A stretch of DNA of 64,000 nucleotides from Marisediminitalea oceani (GTDB taxonomy: Bacteria > Pseudomonadota > Gammaproteobacteria > Enterobacterales > Alteromonadaceae). The translations under genes and the position numbers were made by a program. Each line of letters begins with the position of its first letter. Positions within the stretch are counted from its first letter, which is position 1. The stretch is taken from the NCBI RefSeq assembly GCF_003731635.1, contig NZ_RCUA01000086.1, positions 1-64,000 on the forward strand. Direction: 5' to 3'. Under the pieces are notes generated by a model. The model did no database searches. It saw only the letters and a list, made by a program, of their open reading frames with translations, and was not told the origin of the DNA. Of the stretch, positions 17,379 to 28,013 are shown piece after piece.

Positions 17379-18317
17379 TCATACCGCGGCGTGCTTACGA
17401 CGCTTACGCATGACTAACAACACTCCGCCAAACAACAAGACTGCTGCTGAAGGTGCTGATACCGGCGTTTGTTCGTCCTGCGGGGGTTCGTAGGTAAAAA
17501 GTTTATTATGAACTTCTACACCACCTGTATAAGACAGTGCGGCGATACCACCATCCAGGCTACCGGTATAGCTGGTGATATCAGCGTAAGGCGCCAATAC
17601 TGAGCCATTCCAGCCATCACCATTAAAGTTAAGACCGGTGTAGTCGTAGAAATTCCAAAGCACCAGTGGCGAAACCGTGCTCTTGTCGAAATTGCCCTGT
17701 GCTTTCGCATTGATATTCAGTGTGCCGCTACCTGATACGTTAATGATCATAGGTACGCTTGGCGTAAAGCCAAACTCCAGGCCACCGCTTTGTAAATCAT
17801 TACCGTTAATATTAAACACCAGCAAATCATCGCTACTGGATGATTCAAACAGTTTTTTGTTCATGTCTGATGTATTGAACGTACCGTTTGCGGCCAATGT
17901 CTGGTAATAATCACTGTCATCAATCACGCTTTGATAGATTGCATCGAAGCGAGTTTGCAGTAAGCCCTGAGCCAATTGGAACGCACTGCCAGTGCCGTTG
18001 TTAATCAGAGTTGTTGAACCCGCGCTGCCACCGTAAATGATATTCCCGGTCTGCGTTTTAACATCGTTTGCAGTGATATCACCAACGACGGTTACTGCAT
18101 CAACCAGAGGATCGGCCGGAATACGGCTTCCGACATCCAGCGACTTGCCAGCCATATTAATATCACCACCAATCATGATCCGCCCTTCAATATCGCTGGA
18201 CGTACTCAGATCGTTTTTCAATATTAAGTTGTAAGTACCAACGTTATCTACCGAAGCGAAGCCAGATGCAGCATAAGCACATAAAACGAGACCACTAATA
18301 CGACTTAACATTTTCAT
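17379..18317 (-). CDS. Choice-of-anchor A surface protein with PEP-CTERM-like sorting tail
   Basis: A 312-residue exported protein. It has a signal peptide (to about residue 22, GFASVDN), a choice-of-anchor A domain (YNLILKNDLSTSSDIEGRIMIGGD start, then beta-rich repeats ending GSVLAPYAD) and a C-terminal sorting segment: VSAPSAAV, a hydrophobic stretch LLFGGVLLVM, then a basic RKRRKH end. That tripartite tail is the PEP-CTERM pattern, in the variant with AP in place of EP seen in Alteromonadales. It should be processed by an exosortase and retained at the surface or in matrix. It lies upstream of the TPR gene in the same direction, 77 bases apart. Confidence 0.75.
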   Translation of the reverse strand: MKMLSRISGLVLCAYAASGFASVDNVGTYNLILKNDLSTSSDIEGRIMIGGDINMAGKSLDVGSRIPADPLVDAVTVVGDITANDVKTQTGNIIYGGSAGSTTLINNGTGSAFQLAQGLLQTRFDAIYQSVIDDSDYYQTLAANGTFNTSDMNKKLFESSSSDDLLVFNINGNDLQSGGLEFGFTPSVPMIINVSGSGTLNINAKAQGNFDKSTVSPLVLWNFYDYTGLNFNGDGWNGSVLAPYADITSYTGSLDGGIAALSYTGGVEVHNKLFTYEPPQDEQTPVSAPSAAVLLFGGVLLVMRKRRKHAAV

Positions 18318-18449
18318 TTTATTAAATTTTTCATCAAAGGTTGGACTGGCCTGATTAATGCAAAATACAAACCATAAAGTTAACCCCTTGTTTTGTAATA
18401 CATTACGACAAAGAGAACAGACCAGTTACCCTAAAGTGTAAAAGATACC

Positions 18450-18475
18450 GACAAAAAAGCCTGCGATTAGGCGCC
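18450..18475 (-). terminator. Weak terminator at the end of pmbA
   Basis: On the minus strand, GCCT and AGGC close a small hairpin that includes the pmbA stop codon and is followed by six T. The stem is short, so termination may be partial. Confidence 0.45.
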
Positions 18476-19798
18476 GGCAATTTTCATTTTTTCGAGCAAT
18501 ACAGCGCCGGTACTAACACTTCCCCGCGCGTCACGTTCGGCACCAATCGCAACAATATTAGCGAACATATCCTGCAAAGTGCCGGCAATTGTTACTTCAT
18601 GTACCGGGTATTGAATCACTCCGTTTTCAACCCAGAAACCGGCTGCGCCACGGGAGTAATCACCGGTTACGATATTAACGCCCTGCCCCATCATTTCAGT
18701 AACGTACAAACCTGTGCCCATGGTTTTCAGCAGCTCTGCGTCTGACTGACCGGAATCACTGACAATCCAGTTATGAATACCACCGGCGTGACCATTGGTT
18801 ACCGTGTTAAGTTTGCGGGCTGAGTAGCTGGTATACAGGTAGGTAGATAATTTACCGCTATCGACGATAGTCATGTCTTTGGTGGCCACGCCTTCGTGAT
18901 CAAAGTTACTGCTGGCCAGTCCGCCTTTTAGGTGCGGGCGTTCAACAATATTCAGCCACTCGGGGAATACCTGACTGCCGAGCTTGTCGAGCAGGAAAGA
19001 AGACCGGCGATATAACGAACCGCCGCTGATAGCGCCAACGTAATGGCCAAATAAGCTGGAAGCCAGTTGCTTATCAATTAACACCGGTACGGTGGCAGTT
19101 TTAATTTTCTGTGCGCCAAGGCGAGCCACTGTGCACTGTGCCGCTTCCAGACCCACCGCTTCGGCTGAGTCCAGCTTGCTGGCATCCCGGCTCACCGTAT
19201 AGGCATAGTCGCGTTGCATATCGTCGTTGTCACTGGCGATCACCATACAGCTCAGGCTGTAACGACTGCTGGTATACCCGGCGTTAATTCCATGGGTATT
19301 ACCGTACACCCGCATGCCCATATTGGCGTTATAGCTGGCCCCGTCGGAATTGGTGATCCGGGGATCATAATCCAGTGCTGCCGACTCTGCTGCCACAGCA
19401 GTCTTAATCGCTTTCTGAGGATCCAGTGGAACCGGGTGATAGAGATCTAAATCGGGGAATTCAGTAGCAATTAACTCAGCATCCGCCAATCCGGTACAAG
19501 GATCTTCACTGGTATACTTAGCAATATCCACGGCCTTTTCGACCGCCAGCGCTAAGGCCTCCATGCTGAGGTCTGCCGTTGAGGCGCTGCCCTTATGCTT
19601 ACCTACATAAACGCTGATCCCCAGGCCACCATCGTTGGTAAACTCAATATTTTCCACTTCCCGTAAGCGAGAGGAAACCGAAATTCCCTCAACCTTCGAC
19701 ATGCTGGCCTCGGCTTGTGTAGCGCCTTTTTTCAGCGCTAACTTAAGCGTATCAGCCACTTTCGATTGAATTTCTGCTAGTTGTTGTTCGATCTGCAT
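18467..19798 (-). CDS. pmbA: Metalloprotease TldE/PmbA subunit
   Basis: This is the non-catalytic partner of TldD. The heterodimer degrades unfolded peptides and matures some peptide antibiotics and antitoxins. The 443 residues show the family blocks SRLREVENIEFTNDGGLGISVY near the N-terminus, then GSLYRRSSFLLD, the SNFDHEGVATKD region and the C-terminal GDYSRGAAGFWVENG. It lacks the HExxxH zinc motif, as expected for TldE. It is separated from tldD by the oppositely oriented yjgA, an arrangement common in Vibrio, Shewanella and Alteromonas. Confidence 0.96.
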   Translation of the reverse strand: MQIEQQLAEIQSKVADTLKLALKKGATQAEASMSKVEGISVSSRLREVENIEFTNDGGLGISVYVGKHKGSASTADLSMEALALAVEKAVDIAKYTSEDPCTGLADAELIATEFPDLDLYHPVPLDPQKAIKTAVAAESAALDYDPRITNSDGASYNANMGMRVYGNTHGINAGYTSSRYSLSCMVIASDNDDMQRDYAYTVSRDASKLDSAEAVGLEAAQCTVARLGAQKIKTATVPVLIDKQLASSLFGHYVGAISGGSLYRRSSFLLDKLGSQVFPEWLNIVERPHLKGGLASSNFDHEGVATKDMTIVDSGKLSTYLYTSYSARKLNTVTNGHAGGIHNWIVSDSGQSDAELLKTMGTGLYVTEMMGQGVNIVTGDYSRGAAGFWVENGVIQYPVHEVTIAGTLQDMFANIVAIGAERDARGSVSTGAVLLEKMKIAGA

Positions 19799-19868
19799 AG
19801 AAGTTTCGCTATAAATGTCCGTTGTTCATGGCTACAATTCACCATTATCAGTTATAAACGAGAGTCCA

Positions 19869-20420
19869 ATGAACGACCCAAGTCAGCATGATGACGCGAA
19901 TTGGGATAACGACGACAGCTATCCCGAGCACGATGAATTCGTTAGTAAATCTGAGCTTAAACGCCTGTCTGCCTTACGTCAGCAAGTTGGCGAGCAACTC
20001 GTAAATTTGTCTGACGCGCATATTAAAACCATCCCTATGGATGATGAACTGGCCGATGCCGTAACACTGGCCCGCAGAATAAACCGTAAAAAAGATGGCT
20101 TTCGCCGCCAGTTACAGTTTATTGGTAAGTTAATGCGCAGTCGCGACTTAACACCTATTGAAGAAGCCCTGGCCAAGTTGCAACACCAGCACCAGGCACA
20201 AAATGCACGCTTCCATCAATTAGAAAAAACCCGCGATGCGATTGCCGACCGGGGCGACGAAGCCATCCAGGAGGTCCTCGATGAGCACCCGAGCCTGGAG
20301 CGCCAAAAACTCCGGCAGTTCCACCGCTCTATCGCTAAGGAGCGCAGTAAAAATGCGCCACCAAAAGCTTATCGCGAGTTATTTCAATATCTTAAAGAAC
20401 ATATGCTGGACCAGGATTAA
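19869..20420 (+). CDS. yjgA: Ribosome biogenesis factor YjgA (DarP)
   Basis: A helical cytoplasmic protein of about 183 residues that associates with late 50S precursors. It has an acidic N-terminus ([14 protein letters not shown]), then the family's [26 protein letters not shown] and LRQFHRS blocks, and ends in the conserved LFQYLKE region. The start at 19869 is preceded by GAGAG with good spacing and gives the normal length; an upstream ATG at 19815 would add 18 residues foreign to the family. The gene is divergent from pmbA, and its stop overlaps the convergent tldD stop by 4 bases. Confidence 0.93.
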   Translation: MNDPSQHDDANWDNDDSYPEHDEFVSKSELKRLSALRQQVGEQLVNLSDAHIKTIPMDDELADAVTLARRINRKKDGFRRQLQFIGKLMRSRDLTPIEEALAKLQHQHQAQNARFHQLEKTRDAIADRGDEAIQEVLDEHPSLERQKLRQFHRSIAKERSKNAPPKAYRELFQYLKEHMLDQD

Positions 20421-21859
20421 CTGGTCCCGCCGACGGTTAGCTCGTCTATTTTCAAGGTGGGCTGACCCACGCCTACCGGCACGCTCTGGCCATCCTTACC
20501 GCATACCCCAACGCCACGATCCAACGCCACATCGTTGCCGATCATGGAGATCTTTTGCATTACTTCCGGGCCATTGCCAATTAGCGTAGCGCCTTTCACC
20601 GGCGCGGTAATTTTACCGTTTTCGATTAAATAGGCCTCGGCACTGGAGAACACAAACTTACCGGAAGTAATATCTACCTGTCCGCCGGCAAAGTTAGGCG
20701 CGTAAATGCCTTTATCAATCGAGCTGATAATTTCATCTGGCGTATACTCACCACCCAGCATGTAGGTGTTAGTCATTCGCGGCATCGGTAAATGCGCATA
20801 GGACTCACGGCGACCATTCCCGGTAGGTTTAACACCCATCAGGCGGGCATTCATTTTGTCCTGCATGTAGCCGGTCAGAACACCGTCTTCTATCAGCACG
20901 TTATGTGCTGTTGGTGTGCCTTCATCATCGACCGTTAACGATCCACGGCGATTATCCAGGGTACCGTCATCTACCACCGTAACACCTTTAGCGGCAACCT
21001 GCTGACCCATTCGGCCGGCAAAGGTAGAAGCGCCTTTGCGGTTAAAGTCCCCTTCAAGACCATGACCAACCGCTTCGTGCAGTAAGACACCCGGCCAGCC
21101 ACTGCCAAGCACTACAGGCATCAGGCCGGCTGGTGAGGCAATTGCCTGCATATTCACTCTGGCCATATGCAATGCGTCATCGGCAATTTGTTCGTAAAAC
21201 GGGCGACCATCTTCCTGACGGGTGAAGAAGGCATAAGTGTGTCGGCCGCCGGCACCGGCGCTGCCGCGTTCACGGCGGTCACCATTTTCCATCAGCACTG
21301 AGCAGTTAAGACGCACCAAAGGGCGAATATCGGTAGCCAGGGTACCATCGCTGCCAGCCACCAGCACCTCTTCATACACGCCGCTAATTGACACTACTAC
21401 CTGATTAATACTACTATCCTGTTTGCGGATATAGCCGTCTACGGCCTTCAGCAAGGCAATTTTTTCCGCCTCAGCCATGGCCAGAATAGGGTTATCAGCC
21501 GCGTACCGTGGCGCCGGCCTGATATCGCTTAAAGTGCCCACATTGACCTGGCCACCAGCAGGCGCAATGCTGCGGGCCGCGGTACAGGCCTTGGTAATCG
21601 CTTCCACACTGATTTCGTCTGAGTATGCAAAGCCGGTCTTCTCACCACTTACCGCGCGCACACCTACACCACGTTCCAGGTTGAAGCTGCCTTCTTTAAT
21701 AATGCCGTCTTCCATTACCCAGCTTTCGTGTTGGCTGGATTGGAAATACAGGTCGGCGTAATCGGTTTGATGAGAATGAATCGAAGCAAGTGCGGTATCC
21801 AGCGATTGTCGGGATAACCCTGAATCAGCCAGCAAATTAGTTTCAACTTGATTTATCAA
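20417..21859 (-). CDS. tldD: Metalloprotease TldD
   Basis: The catalytic zinc subunit of the TldD/TldE protease, 480 residues. The HExxxH motif is at 261-266 (HEAVGH), followed by the conserved [10 protein letters not shown] block, with the [16 protein letters not shown] and [11 protein letters not shown] blocks further on. The start is TTG at 21857-21859: AGGAG sits 5 bases before it, and the codon lies inside the 3' end of the nitrilase gene, so the two are coupled. It is the last gene of the leftward mreB to tldD block. Confidence 0.96.
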   Translation of the reverse strand: MINQVETNLLADSGLSRQSLDTALASIHSHQTDYADLYFQSSQHESWVMEDGIIKEGSFNLERGVGVRAVSGEKTGFAYSDEISVEAITKACTAARSIAPAGGQVNVGTLSDIRPAPRYAADNPILAMAEAEKIALLKAVDGYIRKQDSSINQVVVSISGVYEEVLVAGSDGTLATDIRPLVRLNCSVLMENGDRRERGSAGAGGRHTYAFFTRQEDGRPFYEQIADDALHMARVNMQAIASPAGLMPVVLGSGWPGVLLHEAVGHGLEGDFNRKGASTFAGRMGQQVAAKGVTVVDDGTLDNRRGSLTVDDEGTPTAHNVLIEDGVLTGYMQDKMNARLMGVKPTGNGRRESYAHLPMPRMTNTYMLGGEYTPDEIISSIDKGIYAPNFAGGQVDITSGKFVFSSAEAYLIENGKITAPVKGATLIGNGPEVMQKISMIGNDVALDRGVGVCGKDGQSVPVGVGQPTLKIDELTVGGTS

Positions 21860-22676
21860 AGTGACTCCTGAAACGATTGTGTTGAGCCAATGGCATGGCT
21901 TGTCGGTATTTATTGATGTCCGTCAGAGACACGGTATGCTGCACAATGCCCGTTGCGGTTTCCCGCTCTGCCAGCAAATCTCCCCAGGGCGAATATATCA
22001 CGCTGTGGCCGTAGGTTTCACGGCCATTTTCATGGGTGCCGGTTTGATTGGCGGCCACCACGAAACATTGCTTTTCAATCGCTCTGGCACGCAATAGCGT
22101 ATGCCAGTGGGCAGCACCGGTAACCTGGGTAAAAGCAGCGGGTAACACCAGTACATCAATATCGCCCATGGCGTCGAACAAGCCGGGAAAGCGCACATCA
22201 TAACACACCGCAACGCCGATTCGCCCATGCGGAGTATCAATCACTACGACCCTCTCGCCCGCCTGCGTGTACTTTGACTCTTTATAGGCTTTGGTGTTAT
22301 CGGCCACGGCGGCATCAAATAGATGGATCTTCTGATAGCAGTCGAGCGTCTTACCATCCGGACCAAACACAAAGCAGGAAGCGGTAAATTTCTGCGCGTC
22401 GTCACAAGTTGCCGGAATCGTTCCGGCCACCAGGTAACATTCGAATCGGGCCGCAATCCTAGCCAGTCGCGCTTGTATGGACCCGTCACCGGGTGACTCG
22501 GCGATTGTCAGTAAAAAACCGTCACGGGTGCCAAAGCAGGCAAAACATTCGGGGAGCACTACCACAGTATGGGCGGGTAATGCGGCTTCTGCCAGTTGGG
22601 CTTCAACAAAATCCAGATTCACCTCAACATCCGGGCCGGATGTCATTTGCAGGGCGGCGAGATTAACTGTCTGCAT
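21843..22676 (-). CDS. Carbon-nitrogen hydrolase (Nit/omega-amidase-like)
   Basis: A 277-residue nitrilase-superfamily enzyme with the full catalytic triad: Glu43 (LPECF), Lys116 (YQKIHLFD) and Cys158 ([11 protein letters not shown]). The YQKIHLFD and CYDVRFP signatures are those of the Nit1/YbeM branch. Its best-known members are deaminated-glutathione amidases that repair a transaminase by-product; omega-amidase activity is the alternative. It overlaps the yhdP stop by 14 bases and the tldD start by 17, within the conserved yhdP-nit-tldD order. Confidence 0.9.
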   Translation of the reverse strand: MQTVNLAALQMTSGPDVEVNLDFVEAQLAEAALPAHTVVVLPECFACFGTRDGFLLTIAESPGDGSIQARLARIAARFECYLVAGTIPATCDDAQKFTASCFVFGPDGKTLDCYQKIHLFDAAVADNTKAYKESKYTQAGERVVVIDTPHGRIGVAVCYDVRFPGLFDAMGDIDVLVLPAAFTQVTGAAHWHTLLRARAIEKQCFVVAANQTGTHENGRETYGHSVIYSPWGDLLAERETATGIVQHTVSLTDINKYRQAMPLAQHNRFRSHFDKSS

Positions 22677-25600
22677 CTACAGGCTCCTTTGACTCTGCGG
22701 GTTCTACCGGCTCATTATCAATCCCCTCGGGCTGCGCTGGCTGACGTTGCGCCGGCAGCTCAATGTCGGTACTATCGCGGCCGACTTCTTCCAGTTCCGG
22801 GTTATCGATGGTGCCGGTAATGTGATAATTCACATTAGAGATCACCTTGGCTGAGGTCAATACCTGATCCAGTGCCAGTGCCGCCAGTGCCGTTGGAGGA
22901 TTCACCATAAAGTACACCAGGAAAGGCAGGTTACCGGTCACGTTGGGCGCAAAGCTAACGTTGTAATTCAGTGTTTTATTGGCCAGATCGGTATAACCCT
23001 TGATTTCAATCTCGCCGGCACCACCGTCGATTATGGTATCGGTTGTATTTGCTACCCCGTCAACAATCTCCAGGCTGCCCTTAATGTCATCATAGAAAAA
23101 GCCCTGGGCAAATACATCACGAAAATCTAGGCTGAGCTTTCTGACCAGTGAGTTAAGGCTGAACAGAGTAAATATACGTGAGCCTTTATCGCTCACCTGG
23201 GTAAGGTAGCCATCGGTGAGTTCGGTTTGCACGCTACCGTTTAACGATTCCATGGCAAAATTAAACGGCGAGTTATCCCAGTTAAGCACAAAATCAATAC
23301 TCGCCTTAGAGTCCTTTATGCCGGAGTTAACGCCTAACTCTGACAACATACCGCCTATATTGTGACTGTTAATGTCGCCTTCAAAGTGCGTTACCGAAGA
23401 ATTATTGCCAGTAGTTAACCAACTGCCGGACGCCCGTAACTCACCAAAATCATTGGTCGCATCAAAGCGATTGATTAACATGCCGTTGTCGGTGCGGGTA
23501 ACCTCTAAGTCCACCGTGCCGAAGTCTCTGTCGAGCAGGTTACAGGCATCACAATGGAAACGAATAGGTGGCAGCGCATCTGGCTGGTAATCGTATTCTA
23601 CCTTTTCCTGTTCACTGTCATCGGTTTGCCACTCGGCAAGACGGATAAAATCGGCATCAATTTCAATGCCCTGCTCCAGCCACGCATCAAACAGTTTTAC
23701 TTCTGCTTTAGCCTGGGAAGAGAGCACGTTCAGCGACCAGTTATTACTCTGCTGGCGCGCCGAAATGGTCACATCGGTGAGGGTCTGGCCGGCCACAATC
23801 AGGTTTTCCGCTTCAACAAATATCCGCTGGGGCACAGAGAAGTAGCCAGGCTGCTGCGAAACTTTAGCGGTTTGGCCTTTGTCTGACGACAACCCGCCAA
23901 TCAGTAAATCAATAACGTGATACCAGCGGGCGACATCGACTTCCGGCATGGCCGCAGAAATACTAAACCCTGTGCCAAGCCCAACAATATCGCTGTTGCC
24001 CAGGGCCAGGTGTGCACCGGCAAACTGCCTGGTATCGTGGGGCAGCACGCCGGAGAAATTAATATCATTACCCACACTCAGGGTAATGTCTGACGCATCC
24101 TGATCGCCATCCACTAACACCATGAGCTCTTTCACCGTCATTGCATCTTTATAAAACGGCGCAGGTAAACGCGATTCAACGCCAGCCAGCTCGCTGGTCA
24201 TACTGGCATTATACTGAAACCCATCCTTGCCCAGCGATACCGATACATCAGTTCGCCACTGCGCATCGCCGCTAAGGTAGTCGGCAAATGCCGGATTAAC
24301 CTTTTCGATTAATGGCTGCGCGGCCCAGTTCCCGCTTAGTTCAATATCCAGTAAATACTCATCACTCAGTTGATTTCCGGCAAGTTCTACCGCCACCGGC
24401 TGGCCAAATAGCGAAGCAGTCAGACCGTTAATCGAAATATTGGCGTTAGAAAAGCCCACTGCACCGCTGGCCTGGTCAAACTCAAGATCCAGGCTGTTAA
24501 CCTTAACCTGGTTACCGTCAAGCCGGGCTAGGCCTGTGGCTTTCACATTCTTGCCATTCAGGGGAATTTCCAGCTTCACCTCACTGGCAACCGGCCCGTT
24601 AACCACCACATCCTGAGTAAGAATTTTACCCAGAGAATCCTTTAAACCCGAATTACGCATCAGTGCGGCTACCTGCTCGCCGGAGCCTTGCCCTTTTGCG
24701 TCGATGGTCAGCACTGAGGAGCCGCTAAGGCGTGGAATACGGGCGTACAGGTCTGACAGTTGGATGTCCATTAACTGACTGGCCGGGCTGGTCATGGTTA
24801 ATGATTCATTTTCAAACATCAGGCGCATATTTAGATCTGCCAGCGCCGGCCAGTCCGGCGCGAAAGTAAATCCGGCGTCAGCAACGTCTACCCGGGCCTG
24901 AAATACGCCCTGCCCGTCGGCAAAGGGAAATTGTGCCGGGTTACCAAACCATAGCACGCTGGCATTTTGTACCTGACCACCGTCGCTAAAGGCCCGTTGC
25001 AGATAATTAACCGTACCCTCGCCCATGTAGGCAGCCGGAAAGAATCCAGGCACGTCAGTTAGCGCCATGCGCTCAATGTCCATGGCGGCACTCAGTACAC
25101 CACTGCCAAACTGATAGCGGATATCCTGGGTAAAGCTCAACAGCTCACTCTCAACCTGCATATTTTGCAGGCTAAGCACCCAGTCGCCCTTACTTTCCGG
25201 GTAAAGATAAGCGCGCCCGCGGATTTTATCGAGGGTCAGGTTCTGCGGTAACAGGTTATTAATACTGAGCTCTGAGTCACTGGCTTCCAGCTCAAGTACG
25301 CCATGATCATGGTGCCAGAAAAACTCACCATCAATGGCACTGAGTCCAGGCACCTTGCCACTCTGATTCCAGTGCATATCAAAGATCTTCGCCGCAACAG
25401 AAAGGGCTTTTTGCTGCCATTGTAATTGTAAGGTAGCCAGCTCGGCGGTTGGGTTAAGCCGTTTAACCAGTTGCCCGCTGTTCCCTTCGGTAAACAGCGG
25501 CGCCAGGGCCATGATGGGGGCCAGCGAGATAGGCTTAACCGTATTGATGGTTAAATCTCCTTCGCTATTAAGGCGCCCGACCAGATCGGTGACCAGGGTA

Positions 25601-26550
25601 TTGTTGTCGGCTTGCAGAATTAACTGATCGACCCTGACTGACCAGCCATCCGCCGATGGCAGTGCCTGGATACTGCCGCCAAGGATCTGCGATTGCAGGG
25701 TATTATTTTCCCCGGCCAGTCGCCAGGCGATGTCACTGTCGTCAAACTCCACCTGGACGGCATCGATATGATTATTCTGCAGACTCGCCCAGACCTCAAA
25801 ATTACCGCGACTACGCTCAACCGGTGAGCGAGTGGGTAACAGAGCACTGATCCACGGTGAAATGTCCAGAGACTCCCCTTTTACATAAAGGGTACCAGAA
25901 AGGTCTGATTTACCGCCGTACAAATCAAGTACAAAAGCGGCCGAGTTATTAGCGATATCCTGTACCCGAATCTCGCCCCGGCCCTGGTGGCGGCTGTCGC
26001 GGTTAACCCAGTACAGCTGGGATAATTCAATAACCTCTTCTTCGGCCGGAGTGACCAGCGTCACCTCACCGTGTAACAGCGAGAAACTTTGTAACTGATC
26101 GAGAAACAGGCTGCGTAGCGCTTCCACAATGGGGAAGTCCCCTTCACTGCCCTTTTCCATCCGCTGAGTATCCACCCGGGCATGCAGGCCAACCAAATCA
26201 AAACGCTTGGAGGAAAGCTCCCGCTGTTGCAGGGATTGCCAGAAGTCCACTTCCACATAAACCTGCTCGAGTTTGAGCTCTACCGGTGACAGATCGTTTT
26301 GCTGGAACTCAACGCCATTGAGCACTATGCTCGGCCCGGTGCCCTGCCAGGCCGCTGACAGGCTGTCGATAGTCAGCTGAATACCGTACTGGGCACTCAG
26401 GTAATCTTCAATGAGTTGTTTTTCTTCGTCAAGATAAGGCAGGGTGTAGCGCAGAGCGCTAAGTAAAACAGCAAACAGTACCAGTACAATGGCGCAGAAC
26501 AGCCAGAGTTTTTTAACGATGTAAGCGGCAACGGAGAGGGGTCGGTTCAC
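22663..26550 (-). CDS. yhdP: AsmA-like envelope protein YhdP
   Basis: A very long protein of 1295 residues with one N-terminal membrane helix (about 15-35) and an extended beta-rich periplasmic body. It carries the DUF3971 region and a C-terminal AsmA-like section ending in an acidic Pro/Glu tail. YhdP-family proteins bridge inner and outer membrane and are implicated, with TamB and YdbH, in moving phospholipids to the outer membrane. The length is normal for the family. Its ATG overlaps the rng stop by 4 bases, so translation is coupled. Confidence 0.93.
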   Translation of the reverse strand: MNRPLSVAAYIVKKLWLFCAIVLVLFAVLLSALRYTLPYLDEEKQLIEDYLSAQYGIQLTIDSLSAAWQGTGPSIVLNGVEFQQNDLSPVELKLEQVYVEVDFWQSLQQRELSSKRFDLVGLHARVDTQRMEKGSEGDFPIVEALRSLFLDQLQSFSLLHGEVTLVTPAEEEVIELSQLYWVNRDSRHQGRGEIRVQDIANNSAAFVLDLYGGKSDLSGTLYVKGESLDISPWISALLPTRSPVERSRGNFEVWASLQNNHIDAVQVEFDDSDIAWRLAGENNTLQSQILGGSIQALPSADGWSVRVDQLILQADNNTLVTDLVGRLNSEGDLTINTVKPISLAPIMALAPLFTEGNSGQLVKRLNPTAELATLQLQWQQKALSVAAKIFDMHWNQSGKVPGLSAIDGEFFWHHDHGVLELEASDSELSINNLLPQNLTLDKIRGRAYLYPESKGDWVLSLQNMQVESELLSFTQDIRYQFGSGVLSAAMDIERMALTDVPGFFPAAYMGEGTVNYLQRAFSDGGQVQNASVLWFGNPAQFPFADGQGVFQARVDVADAGFTFAPDWPALADLNMRLMFENESLTMTSPASQLMDIQLSDLYARIPRLSGSSVLTIDAKGQGSGEQVAALMRNSGLKDSLGKILTQDVVVNGPVASEVKLEIPLNGKNVKATGLARLDGNQVKVNSLDLEFDQASGAVGFSNANISINGLTASLFGQPVAVELAGNQLSDEYLLDIELSGNWAAQPLIEKVNPAFADYLSGDAQWRTDVSVSLGKDGFQYNASMTSELAGVESRLPAPFYKDAMTVKELMVLVDGDQDASDITLSVGNDINFSGVLPHDTRQFAGAHLALGNSDIVGLGTGFSISAAMPEVDVARWYHVIDLLIGGLSSDKGQTAKVSQQPGYFSVPQRIFVEAENLIVAGQTLTDVTISARQQSNNWSLNVLSSQAKAEVKLFDAWLEQGIEIDADFIRLAEWQTDDSEQEKVEYDYQPDALPPIRFHCDACNLLDRDFGTVDLEVTRTDNGMLINRFDATNDFGELRASGSWLTTGNNSSVTHFEGDINSHNIGGMLSELGVNSGIKDSKASIDFVLNWDNSPFNFAMESLNGSVQTELTDGYLTQVSDKGSRIFTLFSLNSLVRKLSLDFRDVFAQGFFYDDIKGSLEIVDGVANTTDTIIDGGAGEIEIKGYTDLANKTLNYNVSFAPNVTGNLPFLVYFMVNPPTALAALALDQVLTSAKVISNVNYHITGTIDNPELEEVGRDSTDIELPAQRQPAQPEGIDNEPVEPAESKEPVDADS

Positions 26551-28013
26551 ATCATTACCACATCATACTTATCCTGGTTGTATAAGGTTTCTGTTTGTAC
26601 TTTTATTTGTTTCGAAACGAATACTTCCAGTTCGGCCAACATGTGAGATTCCTCTCCCAACAAATAATCGGCCACAGTGGGCGACGCGTAAACCACAAAC
26701 ATGTCGGCATCGTAAGCACGGTTTACCCTGACTATCTCACGCATGATCTCAAAGCAAATGGTTTCAATGGTTTTAACCGTGCCGCGTCCTTTGCAAACCG
26801 GACAATCGCCACACAGAATATGCTCAAGGCTTTCGCGGGTCCGCTTGCGGGTCATTTCCACCAGCCCCAGCGAGGTAAAACCATGAATATTAATTTTAGC
26901 TCGGTCTTTACTGGTAGCGGCTTCCAGGCTGTTGAGTACCCGGCGTTTGTGGTCGTTATTGGTCATATCGATAAAGTCGATAAGGATCATACCACCGAGG
27001 TTACGCAGCCGTAGCTGACGGGCAATGGCCAGTGTTGCTTCGATATTGGTATTAAAAATAGTTTCTTCGAGATTACGATGACCAACAAACGCGCCGGTAT
27101 TAATGTCGATGGTAGTCATGGCTTCGGTTTGATCGATAATCAGATAACCACCGGATTTTAGATCCACGCGACGCTCCAGCGCCCGCTGCATCTCGTTTTC
27201 AACATCGTAGAGGTCAAAAATGGGCCGGTCACCGGGGTAATACTCCAGCTTTGAATGCATCTCCGGCACGTATTCTTTGGTGAACTGTCCCAGTTCATGG
27301 TGAGACAGGTTGGAGTCGATTCGGATGCGATCCAATTCGGTGCCGACAAAATCCCGTAGTACGCGGCGAGCCAGAGGTAAATCCTCGTACAATACATGAG
27401 AGCGGCGCTTCTTCATGCGCTGCTGAATTTTGCTCCAGAGGCGGCGTAAAAAGGCGGCATCGGCTTTCAGCTCCGGCTGACTAACGCCTTCGGCAGCAGT
27501 GCGCAGGATAAATCCGCCTTCCTCGTCACAAAACTCGGCCACCAGTTCCTTTAAGCGTTCGCGCTCGGTTTCATCTTCAATCCGCTGAGATACGCCAACA
27601 TGGGTTACGCTGGGCATAAACACCAGATAACGGGATGGAATGGTAATATCAGTGGTAAGCCGTGCGCCTTTGGTGCCAATGGGATCTTTCACCACCTGCA
27701 CCACAATATCCTGACCATCGCGAACCAGGTCGCGTATATCATGTTTTTCAATATGACTGGTAGAAACTTCGCCGACTACCTCGTTATGAATGACGATGTC
27801 AGATGCATGCAAAAATGCCGCTTTATCCAAACCGATGTCCACAAAGGCCGCCTGCATACCGGGTAATACCCGACTTACTTTACCGCGGTAAATATTGCCC
27901 ACCAAGCCGCGCTTAGTGTGACGTTCCACATGGACTTCCTGCAGAATACCATTTTCTATCAGCGCAACACGTGACTCTGACGGTGTAACGTTAATCAGTA
28001 GTTCTGCACTCAT
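26547..28013 (-). CDS. rng: Ribonuclease G
   Basis: An endoribonuclease that matures the 5' end of 16S rRNA and turns over some mRNAs, 488 residues as in E. coli. An S1 domain lies near 37-120 (GNIYRGKVSRVLPGMQAAF). Catalytic magnesium ligands are Asp303 (TIDINTGAF) and Asp346 (LIDFIDM), and the zinc-link CPVC is at 404-407. There is no long C-terminal scaffold, which separates it from RNase E. It overlaps maf and yhdP by 4 bases each in the mre-maf-rng-yhdP block. Confidence 0.97.
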   Translation of the reverse strand: MSAELLINVTPSESRVALIENGILQEVHVERHTKRGLVGNIYRGKVSRVLPGMQAAFVDIGLDKAAFLHASDIVIHNEVVGEVSTSHIEKHDIRDLVRDGQDIVVQVVKDPIGTKGARLTTDITIPSRYLVFMPSVTHVGVSQRIEDETERERLKELVAEFCDEEGGFILRTAAEGVSQPELKADAAFLRRLWSKIQQRMKKRRSHVLYEDLPLARRVLRDFVGTELDRIRIDSNLSHHELGQFTKEYVPEMHSKLEYYPGDRPIFDLYDVENEMQRALERRVDLKSGGYLIIDQTEAMTTIDINTGAFVGHRNLEETIFNTNIEATLAIARQLRLRNLGGMILIDFIDMTNNDHKRRVLNSLEAATSKDRAKINIHGFTSLGLVEMTRKRTRESLEHILCGDCPVCKGRGTVKTIETICFEIMREIVRVNRAYDADMFVVYASPTVADYLLGEESHMLAELEVFVSKQIKVQTETLYNQDKYDVVMM

